A DNA stretch of 64,000 bases from the NCBI GenBank assembly GCA_020746105.1, contig CM036619.1, forward strand, positions 14,856,238 through 14,920,237. The letters run 5' to 3'. Made by a program: the position numbers and the translations under genes. The stretch is from Trogon surrucura (lineage: Eukaryota; Chordata; Aves; Trogoniformes; Trogonidae). A model generated the notes under the pieces. That model did not search any database. It was not told the DNA's origin and was given only the letters and a program-made list of their open reading frames with translations. Shown here piece by piece: positions 26,001 to 38,930 of this stretch (position 1 is the first letter of the stretch; the number at the start of each line of letters is the position of its first letter).

Positions 26001-29000
26001 TTATAACCGTGCATTTCTTGCCCCACATGCTCAGTGAAAGGTGTTTCCCTTTGCCTCTGTTATCAGAAGATTGCAACAGCCCAGGACATTCAGCAAAAGC
26101 AATCGCAGAAGTTGACTACGCCCACATATTTCTGAAGCTTTCAGTGATAGGTATGCAGTCTGCATACCTACAGGAATAAGCATGTACGGGTTCACATAGA
26201 AACAGCAGATACAGCAATTTTAAATCAAGTGCTGATGAATTGTGTCTATCCCCCTCTAGCTATTTGCTGCAAAAACAACAACAAAAATTTAGATCAGTGC
26301 TTTTACTTCTTCCTCCATAAGACAATAGGCTTTCATTCCTCTTTCTTCTATTATGCCAATGTGTCAAAAATGTCAATGTGGGATCTTTCAGTCACTTCAG
26401 TGGGATCAGATATTGAAGATCAAAGTGAGAAAGAAACTGGAATGAAAATCAAGTTGAAATTTGAATAATACAGAGAAGTTTAAATGTTGAAATTTTTCAG
26501 TTCCTGGAGGTTTGTCATTAGCTACTGTATTTTTCTGAGAACTGCTGTATACACAGTTTGTTAGCCAATAATTCTGGCAGGAGGGGAAGCAGCAATACAG
26601 AAAAATATTATAATACGGAGAACTATTATAAGTATTTCTTCAATCTTTTCAGAGACAGGTCCATGCTTAAATTTGCAGTGTGATACACATGGAAATTAAT
26701 ATGATCACACAAAATTTTTAAGTTTTGTTGTGTAAAATCCAGTTTTCCAAATAAAAAGTTTAAGTCTCCAGACAAGCAGATTTCATTGTTTTGGGGGAAT
26801 TTGCGGCTCTTAGCTTCTGAAATTAAAAAAGTATATTTATTTAGCAAATATACTTCCTTGGATCTGGGAAGAAAATGTTACCAAAATACAAAACCACTTG
26901 ACCATAACCTAGAGGGCAACTTGTTGTTTTCTCTATAACTGTCCTTGCTTTCAAGTCTCATTAGTGGCAAGAGTCACGTGAAACCAGTACTGAAAATAAG
27001 TTTTCCAGAACAGCAGTTTTCCAATCACTGAGCCCTTATTGTGCCAACAGGTAACAAGGTCCCGGGTTCTTGCAGTCAGTCGCAGCCCTGGCTGAGCCCC
27101 CTTTGCTCTTGTCTCTGCCCTGGTCACTTATTAATCTGTTTGGGGCTCACGGTTACATTCCCTGTGTTTTAAACTTCTTCAAGTAGCAGAACCAGGCACT
27201 GGCTCTAGTTGTTTGCTGCTGTGGTGCAGAATGTCTCTTTCTTCTGAGGATGGAAAGCCCGAGACTGAGACATTTTCAGGAGCAAAACTGTGTAGAGGAA
27301 TGTGATAGCAGAACCAAATGAATTTAGAAAAAATACTACTTTGACTAGCAAGAGAAAGATACATAGGCAGATAAAACAATAAATGCATAGGTGTCATCAC
27401 TGCTCTTGTTTCCTTACTATTGGAGAGTGTTCTGGGATTTTGAATTAATGCACATTACAGGATTTAGAGTCCCTCCACTTCCCAAGGTCTGTAATAAATG
27501 GATTTTCTGGTAACATTTCCCTTGGTCCAAAAGGTCGGATGGAGGGTATTTTAAAAGAGTTCCTCTCATGTCCACATCAATATTATACCTAAGTTATCCC
27601 ATCTTAAAACAAGCCTATAGCCCACTATGCTTCCAAGAACTACAATTTCTTACATATTTGTGTATATGAAGTTACACATATTTATATCTATATACACTAA
27701 TTCTGATTTAATCTGGATTTATGAGACAGGAAATTTGAATAGAGGATTCAGTAAGCTATGTGTGTTAATACTGGGAGTCAGGAAGATGTCCTAAGAAAGA
27801 TTTCCCCACTTTTCCTTTTCAGTGGGTGGCTTTTCTGTCTGCTGTCAGCCATGAGGTATCACTGCATAGAGAGTGGGAAAGGATAGAGGAAGAGTGCACC
27901 AAAGGCTGATGCCCATTACCCTGAGTATACCTAAAAGCAGAGCAAACAGCCAGGAACTGTCGCATTTAAAGGAATCCAATGAAGTATTTCAGAAAGATCT
28001 CTGAAATACTGCTGAGGGCAAATAATGCGAATGGGTGTTGAGTTTGGCCTAAAGCCCAGCCTTATGACTTCTCTTGCACAACAGAATGGATGTAAGCAAT
28101 AGATCTATAGCTACTCACAACCTTAAGTGCTTCAAGTTAAGGAAACGGTAGAAGAAACAATGAGAATGTAGACTGACAAGATTCATGTTGTTTAATATTT
28201 GTGGAGTTTTAACAGAATTTGGTTTGCTAGCAGATGACACCAGGATCTTCCAGCTAACATTGAGGCAGATATGAAGACACGGGTGAAATAGGAAACAAGG
28301 ATTTCTGCAAAGTGCTGAGAAAGAAGAGAAATCACTGTGACACCCTGGCTCTGTTGAGGTTTAGAAATGGCTAATAAATATCGGTGAGCACCATATCCTT
28401 CTTTGCTTGACCTTTTGGTGGGTCACGTAATCACAGTGCTTTCAGCTGTCCTGGCATTCCATGTAGGGCTGGGTAGGGTACGCATATGTTCTGCCATTAA
28501 AAATAGCCTTATCAGAAAGAAAATAACCTTTTGGAATCTAAACTGAAAGAAAAATACATGTTTTGTTGCCATAAGTTGACATAATTTGACTGTCTTATTA
28601 ATCTTCATAAATCAACTTCTACAAATAGATTATCAACATGATTCTGCTGGTAGATGCAGTCTGGTGTATATTTGATAAGTGACCTGTGTTTTCAGTGCCT
28701 TCTTAATTAGAGACTCAGCTTTTCATGCTTGCAATTGCATGAGCTGTAGCTGGAAGGAGTTCTGCCAGTGCTGGGGGCAAAATGTCAGAAGCGACAGCAT
28801 GACTTCAGCTGTACCTGCAGAAATCCACACGTACAACCACACCTACTTCTGTCTTTCACAGCACAGGTGATGGAATGGCAAAATGCATTACCTGGTATGT
28901 TCTCAGGCCAGACACGAAAATAGGAGCCAGGTTCTAAAAAAGACGAAGCCAGAAAACTCTGCAAAGCCAGTTTTTGTCTTTAGGCATAGGCTATGAGATG

Positions 29001-32000
29001 GCCCATAACTTCACTTTTCTGAGGATCCCACAACAGAAGCTATTTCCTCAATCTCTTACAGGTACGTAGCAAGCTTATTCTGCTGTCATGCTGACTTACC
29101 TTCATTGCCCAAATCCTGGAAGTAGGGTTGAAACTGCAGCTACTGCCACAGGACTTTTGTCAGCAAACAAGGAGCCAAGAGGACTGGTTATGCCTTCCCT
29201 GCTCTCTCCTCATTCATTGCTCACTGTTGAGTTTTGGAGATGCAGTACAGGAAAGTGTCTGTGTAGTTTATGCCCCTTTGTGTTCCTCCAGGCTCTCAAA
29301 AGGAGCAGCACAATATAATTCCAGGTTAAAATGCCATCTAAGAATTATTTGATGAGAGTTCTCAGATGCCACTGAGACACTCAACTTAATTCTGCCACCA
29401 GTTAAGATGGAGTGTTGGGCTTCTTTCCTGTCTCTGTTTGGATTTTAAATCCTCTCTGTATCCTGCTGAAATAATCTCTGCCAGAGACAACTTATCGCTA
29501 GGTATTACTGAAATACTCCCAAGGAGCATATTTCTTTCTTTCTTATTCTTGGCCTAGAACAGGTCAGAAAAAATGGAAGGAATTTTAAAGAAACTTCCCA
29601 GAAGTGGATGCCAAGAATACTCCTTCTTTTGTCTCAAAGTCCCATTTTCCTCAGGTTTAGGGTGAGCAAGCCAAGCATGGCTTTGCATCACCCATATCCC
29701 TGATCTGTTTTCCAGGAGCAAAACATGAAGTGATGTGCTTTGTGCAGGTAAGATCATCTCCCTGCTTGGGGACAGAAGTGAGGCAGCATTCAGAGGATGT
29801 GGAAGGCTGAGTAGACTCTCCCGTCTCCCAGACATCCAGGGTAAAACCAGATGATTCATTAATGGGAATTCCCTTGTTTAAGATGTTGGCGGTAGGCTTC
29901 TACAGTGTTGGGGATATATATATGTACAATAAATATTCCACCTGTTGCATTTTTAAAAGACTTTCTGGTAACTAGTTCCATCTTCCTGTCTGCTGTACAA
30001 GTCCGTGGTGAGGGAACCTTGAGATACATGAATTTAAGCACTTTTCCATAGCTGCCTCCCCCACTAGTTTTGCCAGCTCTGACCATCCAGCAGATCATAC
30101 CTCCAGGGCAGGACTCCAGGTACATTTGGTAACCCATCCCACCTATGCTCTAATCCCTGGACCCATAAGTGGGAGCAATTTTTTTCTTCTTCCAGCCTCA
30201 TAAAGCACCTGGCTTATGGCTTTGAGTTTGTGTACTGAGCACTTAACCAGAATTCAGGATGAAGTATTAAATATTTAGTATACACGATGAATGAATATAA
30301 AAGTAGGCAAGGAAGGACCGTTAACAAACCTTCCTGTAGACCAGTGGAAAGAAAATGGCAAGAGTGAGTAGAGGAGTTTCCTAGAGCCAACACCAAAAAG
30401 CTGGTAAGTGTTTGAAGTAAATTAGTGAAAAAGGGGTCGTTGTAGATACAGCAGAAATTTTAATAAAATGAACATGGAAAACTAGGAATGCTTAGGTTTT
30501 CATCTCCAGTATTTTAGCAGGATGAACTCTATTTACAATGAATAGAGGTTTGTGTTCCTTGTAAAGCAGAAGATGTTTAATTTTTTGAGAAAATTTGTTC
30601 TCAGGAAAACAACTATGTGGTTTTATAAAATGGTGATGTTTTTCTTTACACATAGTAAACCAGAATCTTTAGGAACAGCTGATATGTCCTGTTTTCCCCA
30701 CCATGTTTTTCAGTTCTTGAGGGTCCAGGCTTTGACTCTATCAAAGATCAGGAAAATGTGCCAAAATTCCACTGATAAATTCCTCTGCCTGGAACAATCG
30801 AGGATCCTTGTATGCAGATATACTGCCCCTTCCAGAGCTTCGTGGAAAGCAGTGGGGAACTCTGTGGTTTGTCATCACTTCTGATCTCAGTCTTGCATTT
30901 CAGATAGTCTAAACCTGGGTAAGGTGGTTGTTCAGGAAATTAGCACTATCTACACAAGAAATGGAAAGAAGTTACACACCGTACTCAAAATGGCAGGGGA
31001 AAAGGAATTGCAAACTATTTTAAAGAGATTTAACCTTTAAAATATCACATTCTTGATTGTTCTGTGGTGTTCTTGTCCTTCCCCAATAAATAAACTAAGC
31101 CTTAATCCATATAAAATAGTTTTTACTAGAATGTAAGAATGTGTGGGAAACTATAAAACATTTACTGAAGGAAACTTGAACTTCCTGTGAAATGGAAACC
31201 ATCTGAGAGCAGAATATTAAGATCTTTCATTGATTATATTCATTGGCCTTAAACTTTTTATTTATAGACAGTCAGAAAAGATGGGAGAGGTGCTAGACAT
31301 ATCCCGGCCACAGTGTATATATTTCCATTATTGATGTTGAACCCCAAGCTATTTTAAAGAGGACTAGCTCACCTTCTGCTTTTAATAAAAATAGCATTTT
31401 CATAGAAAAAGTAATAATGGCTTCCCTTCATTCATCCAGGTTTGGATTTTGATGTAGACTTTGGTATTGGAGTAGGCACAAAGTACAAGGTAAGACTTCC
31501 TAATGATTACTTTTATGCCTAGCCATGGCAATAAAGTCATACTCCTTTTATATATGTGTAATGTATATGTAAAATGTACCATATACTCTTTAAAAGTTAG
31601 AACATTCCATGAATTATTGATGTGGTGTAGATACACTACATACACTGTGTATGTGCTCCAGACATATGAAAGTCAGTGGAAAGACTATGATGTTCCATGG
31701 GGAGAACTGAATCAGGCTCCATACGATTAAAGAAGTAAGCTAAACATTTTTGTTGCCCTAACTCACTGGATGTCAGCAATAGAGAAAATGTGGCCCAGTG
31801 TTTTCCTTTGGTTAAATTTAACTTCTTTAATGCACATCTAATGCAAACCCTCTGAGTACTTTGTAGTTCCTGCAAATATTATTATCAGCAATACAAGCCC
31901 AACTTGACAAAAAAAAAAAGGGAGGAAAAACCCTCCATGATAGAGATTTTCTAAATCTAAGAGAAAGACACCCCCCTCCCCCAAAAATACTCAAAGAAAG

Positions 32001-32239
32001 ATGAATCAGATGAAATTAATATGACTTGGAAAGCACTCTGAGGGTAGCAGTAGGACATATGAGTGGGACATTTCTTTTAGCATCCAGATGCAAAGCTGCA
32101 TCCAGCAGCCGCTGGGCTTTGCAGAGGGGATCTTGCTGTGATGAGCAAGACAAGTCTCATTACCTGTGACAGTGCACATAGAGAGCATCTAGCGTGGTCA
32201 AACTGGCTGCAAGTGTGCAGATAAAAGGAATTCTCTAAA
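23030..32239. other. 9.2 kb repeat-poor intergenic block
   Basis: The longest stretch without any CR1, LTR or SINE that I recognise. Short frames up to 110 codons show no domain. This could hold regulatory elements, but sequence alone does not show it. Confidence 0.55.
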
Positions 32240-32292
32240 CAATGTCCAGAGGTCCCTTCCCACCTCAACTGTTCTTTATTTCTGTAACTTAC
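32240..32292 (+). mobile_element. Possible decayed CR1 tail
   Basis: CCAGAGGTCCCTTCCCACCTCAACTGTTCT followed by degraded octamers (TTTATTTCTGTAAC) is what remains of a CR1 3' tail. It lies tail to tail with the minus copy at 32411. Confidence 0.5.
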
Positions 32293-32410
32293 AGCATCTT
32301 CAGCAAGTCTGTAATATCCACATTGTACTGCTCCCCATGTTGTTGGGCCCACCTTGAGACAGTCCTCCGTGGGTCCTGCTCTGGTGCTTAGATGCCTGAA
32401 GGAAGCAGTC

Positions 32411-32865
32411 ATCTAAGATCATGTAGTCCAACCCCCCTGTCATGGGCAGGGACATCCTTCACTAGATCAGGTGGCTCAAAGCCACATCCAGCCCGACCTC
32501 AAACACTTGCCAGTGATGGGACATCTGTTGTCAACTTGGTGTCCACAAGGACCCCCAGGGCCTTTTTTGCAGAGTTTGCTTTCCGTCTAGTTGACCACCA
32601 GAACATGCTAGTGCCTGGGGCTATTCCTCCCTGAAGGCAGGACTTTGCATTTGCCTTTATTGAACCCCATGAGGTTCCTGGCTGTCCAAATTTCCAGCCT
32701 GTCCAGGTCTCTTTGGTGGCAACATGACCCTCTGGGATGTCAGTTTTGTGTCATCTCCCTCCCAGTTTTTTATCATCTGCAGACTTGCTGATGGTGCACT
32801 TCGCCCCATCCTCATCACCCCGGTAGGTCATTAATGAAGATGTTAAAAATCCTACTAAGCTATGA
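32411..32865 (-). mobile_element. CR1 LINE with internal deletion
   Basis: The first 115 bases are a CR1 3' UTR and ORF2 end (AGTCCAACCCCCCTGTCATGG). Near 32525 it jumps to the middle of ORF2: CTTGGTGTCCACAAGGACCC corresponds to the DLGVLVD region, and CAGACTTGCTGATGG to the KFADD region. About 1 kb of ORF2 between them is missing. Confidence 0.85.
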
Positions 32866-35008
32866 CTGGTTTCCAAAATAATCAGCCTGGAGGCAAGACA
32901 CTTAGGACATCCATCCATAATTGTGACTCTGGAGATTAAATGATGCTTCACAGGCTCCTTGATAGAAGTCTTCAGACTCTCTTGCAATGGGACCAATAGG
33001 CTTAGCCTGCTGGTATGTTCAGTATGCTCAGGACTGATAGTAGGAGCAGTGTCGCCCTCAAAGAAATAAACCCACAGTGCTGGGTCCACCTTGAGTGACA
33101 CTGCAAATGGCAGGACAGAGTGAACCCAAGCAGGATTCCAGGGCCTCGTGATGATAACCATCAGGGGAGGAGAATGAGGACTGCACTTTCGCTGTGTCAG
33201 AGAGACTTTTTGAGATGTTGCATTTTCAAGGCAGTAGAGATGTTGGAGATGGGCAGCCAATCACTGGGACACTGAAAGGAAAGGGAAAGGGAGAGGGAAA
33301 GAGGCAGAGCCCAGAGCTTGTTGGAGGGCAGATTTTGGTGGGGGGTGGTTGGCTACTGCTATTTATTTCAGTTCTGAGTTTAGTGTAAATAAGCTTTTTT
33401 TAAAAAAACACAACACCTAACCCTATTTTTTAGAAATAAATATAGGGTTTTTTTTCTGAGCACATACTTGAATCTTGATAGCAGTTTCACATTCTAGGGG
33501 AAATGACCCTTTGTGGTTCCAAACATTGGCTAAGCACTCAGATTAAAAAAAAAAATGCTTTAAGCTGTTTAGGAAAATAAATAGGCTGGAGGATGAAACT
33601 GTACTGAAAAAAATAAACTGTAAATTATGGTCTCTCACAATAAATCTGCTTCCCCAGAAGATTTTCTTCACAATATCCTCTAAATACATTAGCAAATGCC
33701 AAGGACTTCATCTGTAGTTACCGGACACTGTCTCCTACTGTCACTTGGCTGAGAAGCCCTCTGCTGCACCATCCGTGTAGGACACATCTGGCACCTTTCT
33801 CACCAGCTGTCTGGAATATTACTTTTAATCAAATAGCAAATTCTGTCGAGGTCAGACCCACGAGGCAAGGGGGACACCCCCACATGCTGTAGTGATACAC
33901 TGGGAGAGCCACCGCTCCTTGTGTAAAACTGGCTCAGTTCGTGTAAACCTGGTCTAGCGTGTTAGCTTATTGCCTTGGTAAATCTTAGGTCTTGCCAGCT
34001 ATAACTACTGTGCTTAATGCTAAGGAACCATGAAGTGCAAGGTGATTTCAGCAAAAGCCACACAGGGACGGAATAGCATTGGAACTGGGAGTCAGTTTTA
34101 TTCTGACTTGCGTGCAGAGCTGCCAGTGTGAGCCCCAGCGTGAGCACTTGGCAAGGAAATTGCACAAAAATGACTTGCCAGGCGCTTGCAGTTTATGCCT
34201 GTATACATTTTTGTGGTGAAATTTCATGCATGCTAGCCAAGACGACTTGTACTCAACACTTCATCGGGAAGACTCCTTGCAGAGGCACGCCTGCAGCCTG
34301 CCTGAGATGCCTGTGCTGGAGCCTTTGCCATTGGCATCCCAGTTCTGCTTTTCATTCCGAGACGCTTAGTGTCTTGGATCATCATAGAGTCAAAGTGATC
34401 ATCAAAGATGTCTTCTTGGCATTACAGAGCAAAGTGATCTTGCATGGGTTTACATTATATAAGTGCTGAGCCTTAGAGCAGAAAATTCTTAAAGAAACTC
34501 CTTGTGGAAACGCACTTCTATGACCTTTTTTGCCTCTCATGACTTCTGATTAGCCTAGATGGAGAAATGCTTTGGAAATGCCAGAGCGTATTAATGAATG
34601 GATTTTCATGCCTAATTTCTGTCCCTAGTGATGATTTTTTTTCCCCTGAAATGGCTAAAGCTTGACTGTATGATGGGAATTCTGCTCAGCTAAAAAATCA
34701 CAGGAAGATCACTATTGGGGTCATCTCTGAATGCTCTGCAAAAAAACCAATGAGGTGCCAGGAGATGGAGTGTGGCACACTCTATGGAGAGAGCTTGTTC
34801 TCATTCCCATGAGGTCCTGGAGCTGTCAGAGAGCACACAGCCATCCTCCGAGATGGTCCTTCGAGGTTTCATATTCTGCTTCCTGGTGAGTCAGCAAATA
34901 GGTTCCATCTGCAGAGCAGCAGGGTAGGCGTGAGCTCACTATATAGAACAGCATGTCTTTATTAATGGAAGAAGGTGGATAAATAGCTTCTGTATTGCTT
35001 GACACTGC
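32866..35008. other. Intergenic, no feature recognised
   Basis: Contains a GGGAAA-rich patch near 33270-33305 and A/T runs. No gene or transposon supported. Confidence 0.55.
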
Positions 35009-35523
35009 AGGACTTCAGTTCTGGGCCCCTCAGTTCAGGAAAGATATTGAAGTGCTGGAGCGGGTCCAGAGAAGAGCAACAAGACTGGTGAAGGGACTGG
35101 AACACAACACCTATGGGGAGAGGCTGGGGGAGCTGGGGTTGTTTAGTCTGGAGAAGAGGAGGCTTAGAGGTGACCTCATCACTCTCTATAACTACCTGAA
35201 GGGAAGTTATAGCCAGGTGGGAATTGGTCTCTTCTCCCAGGCAGTGAGCAACAGGACAAGGGGGCACGGGCTTAAGCTCTGCCAGGGGAAATTTAGGCTG
35301 GATATTAGAAAGAAATTCTTTACAGAGAGAGTGGTCAGGCATTGGAATGGCCTGCCCAGGGAGATGGTGGATTCACCATCCCTGGAGGTTTTTAAACTGA
35401 GATTGGACACGGCACTTAGTGCCATGATCTAGTAAACGGACTGGAGTTGGACCAAGGGTTGGACTTGATGATCTCTGAGGTCTTTTCCAACCCAATTGAT
35501 TCTGTGATTCTATGATTCTATGA
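35009..35523 (+). mobile_element. CR1 LINE 3' third, frame intact
   Basis: Starts at [19 protein letters not shown] and keeps an open frame to TAG at 35430-35432, followed by the 3' UTR and ATTCTATG tail. It covers the C-terminal part of ORF2 only, without the catalytic domain. Confidence 0.95.
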
Positions 35524-37042
35524 CTTCTCACAGCAAGTCCTACAACTCACTGCTGGTAGCCTCTAGGTGGGAGTCTTGCTTGCCTTGAAAGGATTGTTCC
35601 CTATAAAGGCTGTCTGCAGATACATCCGACATGTTGTCCAACACTGTGTAGTGATTCTCTGCTGGTGAGTTCTGCAAGAGCTTGAGGGAAGAATTTGCCT
35701 CATTTAGCACTGAGCAAAATTAGGGTATTTCCTGCCGAGCGTCAGTGAGGGTGTGGAGACCGTTGCCCTGGGCGTAGCAGTATTTGCACAGTCCTTGCTT
35801 GCAAGCAGGGGTGTGATGAGGGCTGAAGTACTACGGTGAGCATAGCACCCTGTGCTACGAGAACTCCTCGTGAGATCCAGGTGAAATACTGCACAGGACT
35901 GTTCAAATTAGGAGTAGAAAGGGAAGCACAAGCAGCAGCAGTTGCCTTTGAGTCACTTGCTATGTGTTTTCTCACCTCTTGGACGCCTTTACTGTGTATT
36001 TTGTCACATGGCACCTTTAAAATGAGATAGAAATTAGCTATAAGCCCAGCAGTGTCTCCTGGCCATGCACAGGGACACCTTACCTGCCCTCTCCCTCTGA
36101 GTCCAGCCAAGAAACTCCAGTTTGGTCTCTGAACACCCATTTCTAGGTGCGGCAACTCGCACAGTGGCCATAATTCAGGCCTCTGAGAAGCTGGTCCTTC
36201 ATAACTTAAAAAAACAATGGGATTTGTAGGCTTTCACATCACATACATAGTTTTAAAAAATATGCCCCAAACTTAACTCACATGTTGCTACTGCAGATGC
36301 ACCACGTTTTCTTGGTAAAGTTTTCTGTTCCTCTCTGGATAAAAGCTGTGAAGGACTACTTGAATGCCAGACGTCTCTCTTAGTGTCTGCATAGCTTTCT
36401 TCCACTATCCTAGAAAAGAGCAGCAGTAAATCTCAGGTAAATGTCATATGAGGTAAGAGAGTCTATCCGACATAATTTCCTTCTTAGAAACTTTCAGTAT
36501 TGAAAGTGTCTAAACCTTGGCACTTTGCCAAAATCCACAATTCCCCACCACAAAATTAGAAGATATCTAAAAAAAAAGTCCCTTTCCAGGAATGACAAAG
36601 CAGAAAGGGATAAAGTTAGAGGAAAATATCTCCCACTGTTCAGGACAGATTAGACAGAACATTTCCCTTTTAACTTAAAGGGCACCAGGGATTTGGCCAT
36701 ACATTTTAGGGAGTCTTAGAAAAATTGCTGTTTTGCAATTACAATTCTCTGACCCGAGTTCTCCTTTTCCCAGAACTGATTATTTCCCAGAAGTCACATT
36801 TTTCATATTTCAGTTTAGTTTCTTTGATATTGAACTAGCTGAAACCAGGAGTCTGAAGAAAAGAAAAAACTGAGACACCTAGCTCTGAAGAAAGTATTTC
36901 TTTCCTTTCCTGCACTTTACCAAAATTTAGTAATTTACCAAAACTGCTAATAAACACAACATTTTCTACTCAGGCAAATTCCAGCAAAGCTGACCATCAT
37001 TCTGTTTGGCTGAATTTTGCAGTATCCTTTAGGCCGCTTAAG
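35524..37042. other. Intergenic, no feature recognised
   Basis: Lies between the CR1 at 35009 and the SINE at 37043. A 137-codon minus frame (35742-36155) shows no family features. Confidence 0.55.
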
Positions 37043-37220
37043 AATTATAGAATCATAGAATGGCCTAGGCTGGAAGGGATCATTTAATCTGACCTCCCTG
37101 TCATGGGCAGGGACGCCTCTCAACTAGATGAGGCAACACATGAGGACCGAACGGGAATTGAACCAGTGACCTTTGGTGTTTTAGCACCACGCTCAACCGA
37201 GTGAGCTAAACCGGCCCTCA
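37043..37220 (-). mobile_element. SINE, tRNA-Ile head with CR1 tail (TguSINE1-like), minus copy
   Basis: Same family as the copy at 12109. Read on the minus strand it begins TGAGGGCCGGTTTAGCTC at 37220, with A and B boxes present, and ends in CATTCTATGATTCTATAATT at 37043. The anticodon loop is one base short (CTAAAA) and the B box has decayed (GGTTCAATTCC), so it is not a functional tRNA. Its 5' end touches the 5' end of the plus-strand CR1 at 37221 with no spacer. Confidence 0.9.
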
Positions 37221-38930
37221 AGATTAAAGAATCTGCTGGAAAAACTGTCTACTCTGCCGGAGGCTGTCCTGAGGAGCCCCATTCCCCTGAGGCCCCAGAG
37301 GAAGTCAGGGCAGTGGAGGAGTATGCTTTAGTCGATGAGGACTGGATTAGGGACCAATTAAGCAATCTGGACATCCATAAATCCATGGGTCCAGACGGGA
37401 TGCATCCACGGGTGCTGAGGGAGCTGGCTGATGTCATTGCTAGACCACTCTCCATCATCTTTGCCAAGTCTTGGGAGACGGGAGAGGTGCCTGAGGACTG
37501 GAGGGAAGCAAATGTCACTCCAGTCTTCAAAAAGGGCAAGAAGGAGGACCCGGGTAACTATAGACCGGTCAGCCTCACCTCCATCCCTGGGAAAGTGATG
37601 GAACGACTTATCCTTGGTGCCATCTCAAGACATATCAGGGATAAGAGGGTCATTAGAGACAGTCAACATGGCTTCACCAAAGGGAAGTCGTGCTTGACTA
37701 ACCTCATAGCCTTTTACGAGGATATAACAAGGTGGATAGATGATGGCCGAGCGGTGGATGTGGTCTACCTTGACTTCAGTAAAGCATTTGACACAGTCTC
37801 CCACAGCATCCTTGCTGCTAAACTGCAGAAGTGTGGTCTAGACTCCCGGGTAGTGAGGTGGACTGTGAACTGGCTGAGGGGAAGAAGCCAAAGAGTTTTG
37901 GTCAATGGGGCAGAGTCTGGTTGGAGACCTGTATCCAGTGGAGTGCCTCAAGGGTCGGTACTGGGACCAGTATTATTCAATATATTCATCGATGACTTGG
38001 ATGAGGGACTAGAGAGTACTATCAGCAAATTTGCTGATGACACCAAGCTGGGAGGAGTGGCTGACACACCAGAAGGCTGTGCTGCCATCCAGCGAGACCT
38101 GGACAGGCTGGAGGGTTGGGCGGGGAAAAATTTAATGAAATATAACAAGGGTAAATGTAGGGTCTTGCATCTGGGTAGGAACAACCCCAGGTTCCAGTAT
38201 AAATTGGGGAATGACTTATTAGAGAGTAGTGTAGGGGAAAGGGACCTGGGAGTCTTGGTGGACAGCAGGATGACCATGAGCCAGCACTGTGCCCTTGTGG
38301 CCAGGAAGGCCAATGGCATCCTGGGGTGTATTAGAAGGGGGGTGGTTAGTAGGTCGAGAGAGGTTCTCCTTCCCCTCTACTCTGCCCTGGTGAGACCCCA
38401 TCTGGAATACTGTGTCCAGTTCTGGGCCCCTCAGTTCAAGAAAGACAGGGAACTGCTGGAGAGAGTCCAGCACAGGGCAACTAGGATGATGAAGGGAGTG
38501 GAGCATCTCCCGTATGAGAAAAGGCTGAGGGAGCTGGGGCTCTTTAGTTTGGAGAAGAGGAGGCTGAGGGGTGACCTCATTAATGCTTACAAATATATCA
38601 AGGGTGAGTGTCACGAGGATGGAGCCAGGCTCTTCTCGGTGACAACCACTGATAGGACAAGGGGTAATGGGCTGAAACTGGAACATAAGAGGTTCCGCTT
38701 AAACTCGAGAAGAAACTTCTTCTCAGTGAGGGTGACGGAGCCCTGGAACAGGCTGCCCAGAGAGGTTGTGGAGTCTCCTTCTCTGGAGACATTCAAGACC
38801 TGCCTGGACACGTTCCTGTGTGGCATAGTCTAGGCATTCCTGCTCTGGCAGGGGGATTGGACTTGATGATCTTTCGAGGTCCCTTCCAATCCCTAACATT
38901 CTATGATTCTATGATTCTATGATTCTATGA
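37221..38930 (+). mobile_element. CR1 LINE, 5'-truncated, with intact reverse-transcriptase frame
   Basis: CR1 is a non-LTR retrotransposon whose ORF2 carries endonuclease and reverse transcriptase. Here the endonuclease is lost, but the frame runs without a stop from 37223 to TAG at 38831-38833 (536 codons). Visible are [17 protein letters not shown], the NYRPVSLTS block, [10 protein letters not shown] (from 37766), [10 protein letters not shown] (37940-37969) and the catalytic FADD (38030-38041). The C-terminal region runs through [13 protein letters not shown] to SPSLETFK. The 3' end is four ATTCTATG octamers (38898-38929). An unbroken frame marks a rather young copy; without endonuclease and promoter it is not autonomous. 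Confidence 0.95.
37223..38833 (+). CDS. CR1 ORF2 fragment: reverse transcriptase, N-terminally truncated
   Basis: This is the open frame of the CR1 copy above, a retrotransposon protein and not a host gene. It enters the element in frame and has no own start; the first internal ATG (M26 from GTG at 37313, codon ATG of GPDGMHP) lies within the domain. Reverse-transcriptase motifs, including the YLDFSKAFD metal-binding aspartates and FADD, are all kept. Whether it is expressed is unknown. Confidence 0.85.
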   Translation: MKESAGKTVYSAGGCPEEPHSPEAPEEVRAVEEYALVDEDWIRDQLSNLDIHKSMGPDGMHPRVLRELADVIARPLSIIFAKSWETGEVPEDWREANVTPVFKKGKKEDPGNYRPVSLTSIPGKVMERLILGAISRHIRDKRVIRDSQHGFTKGKSCLTNLIAFYEDITRWIDDGRAVDVVYLDFSKAFDTVSHSILAAKLQKCGLDSRVVRWTVNWLRGRSQRVLVNGAESGWRPVSSGVPQGSVLGPVLFNIFIDDLDEGLESTISKFADDTKLGGVADTPEGCAAIQRDLDRLEGWAGKNLMKYNKGKCRVLHLGRNNPRFQYKLGNDLLESSVGERDLGVLVDSRMTMSQHCALVARKANGILGCIRRGVVSRSREVLLPLYSALVRPHLEYCVQFWAPQFKKDRELLERVQHRATRMMKGVEHLPYEKRLRELGLFSLEKRRLRGDLINAYKYIKGECHEDGARLFSVTTTDRTRGNGLKLEHKRFRLNSRRNFFSVRVTEPWNRLPREVVESPSLETFKTCLDTFLCGIV

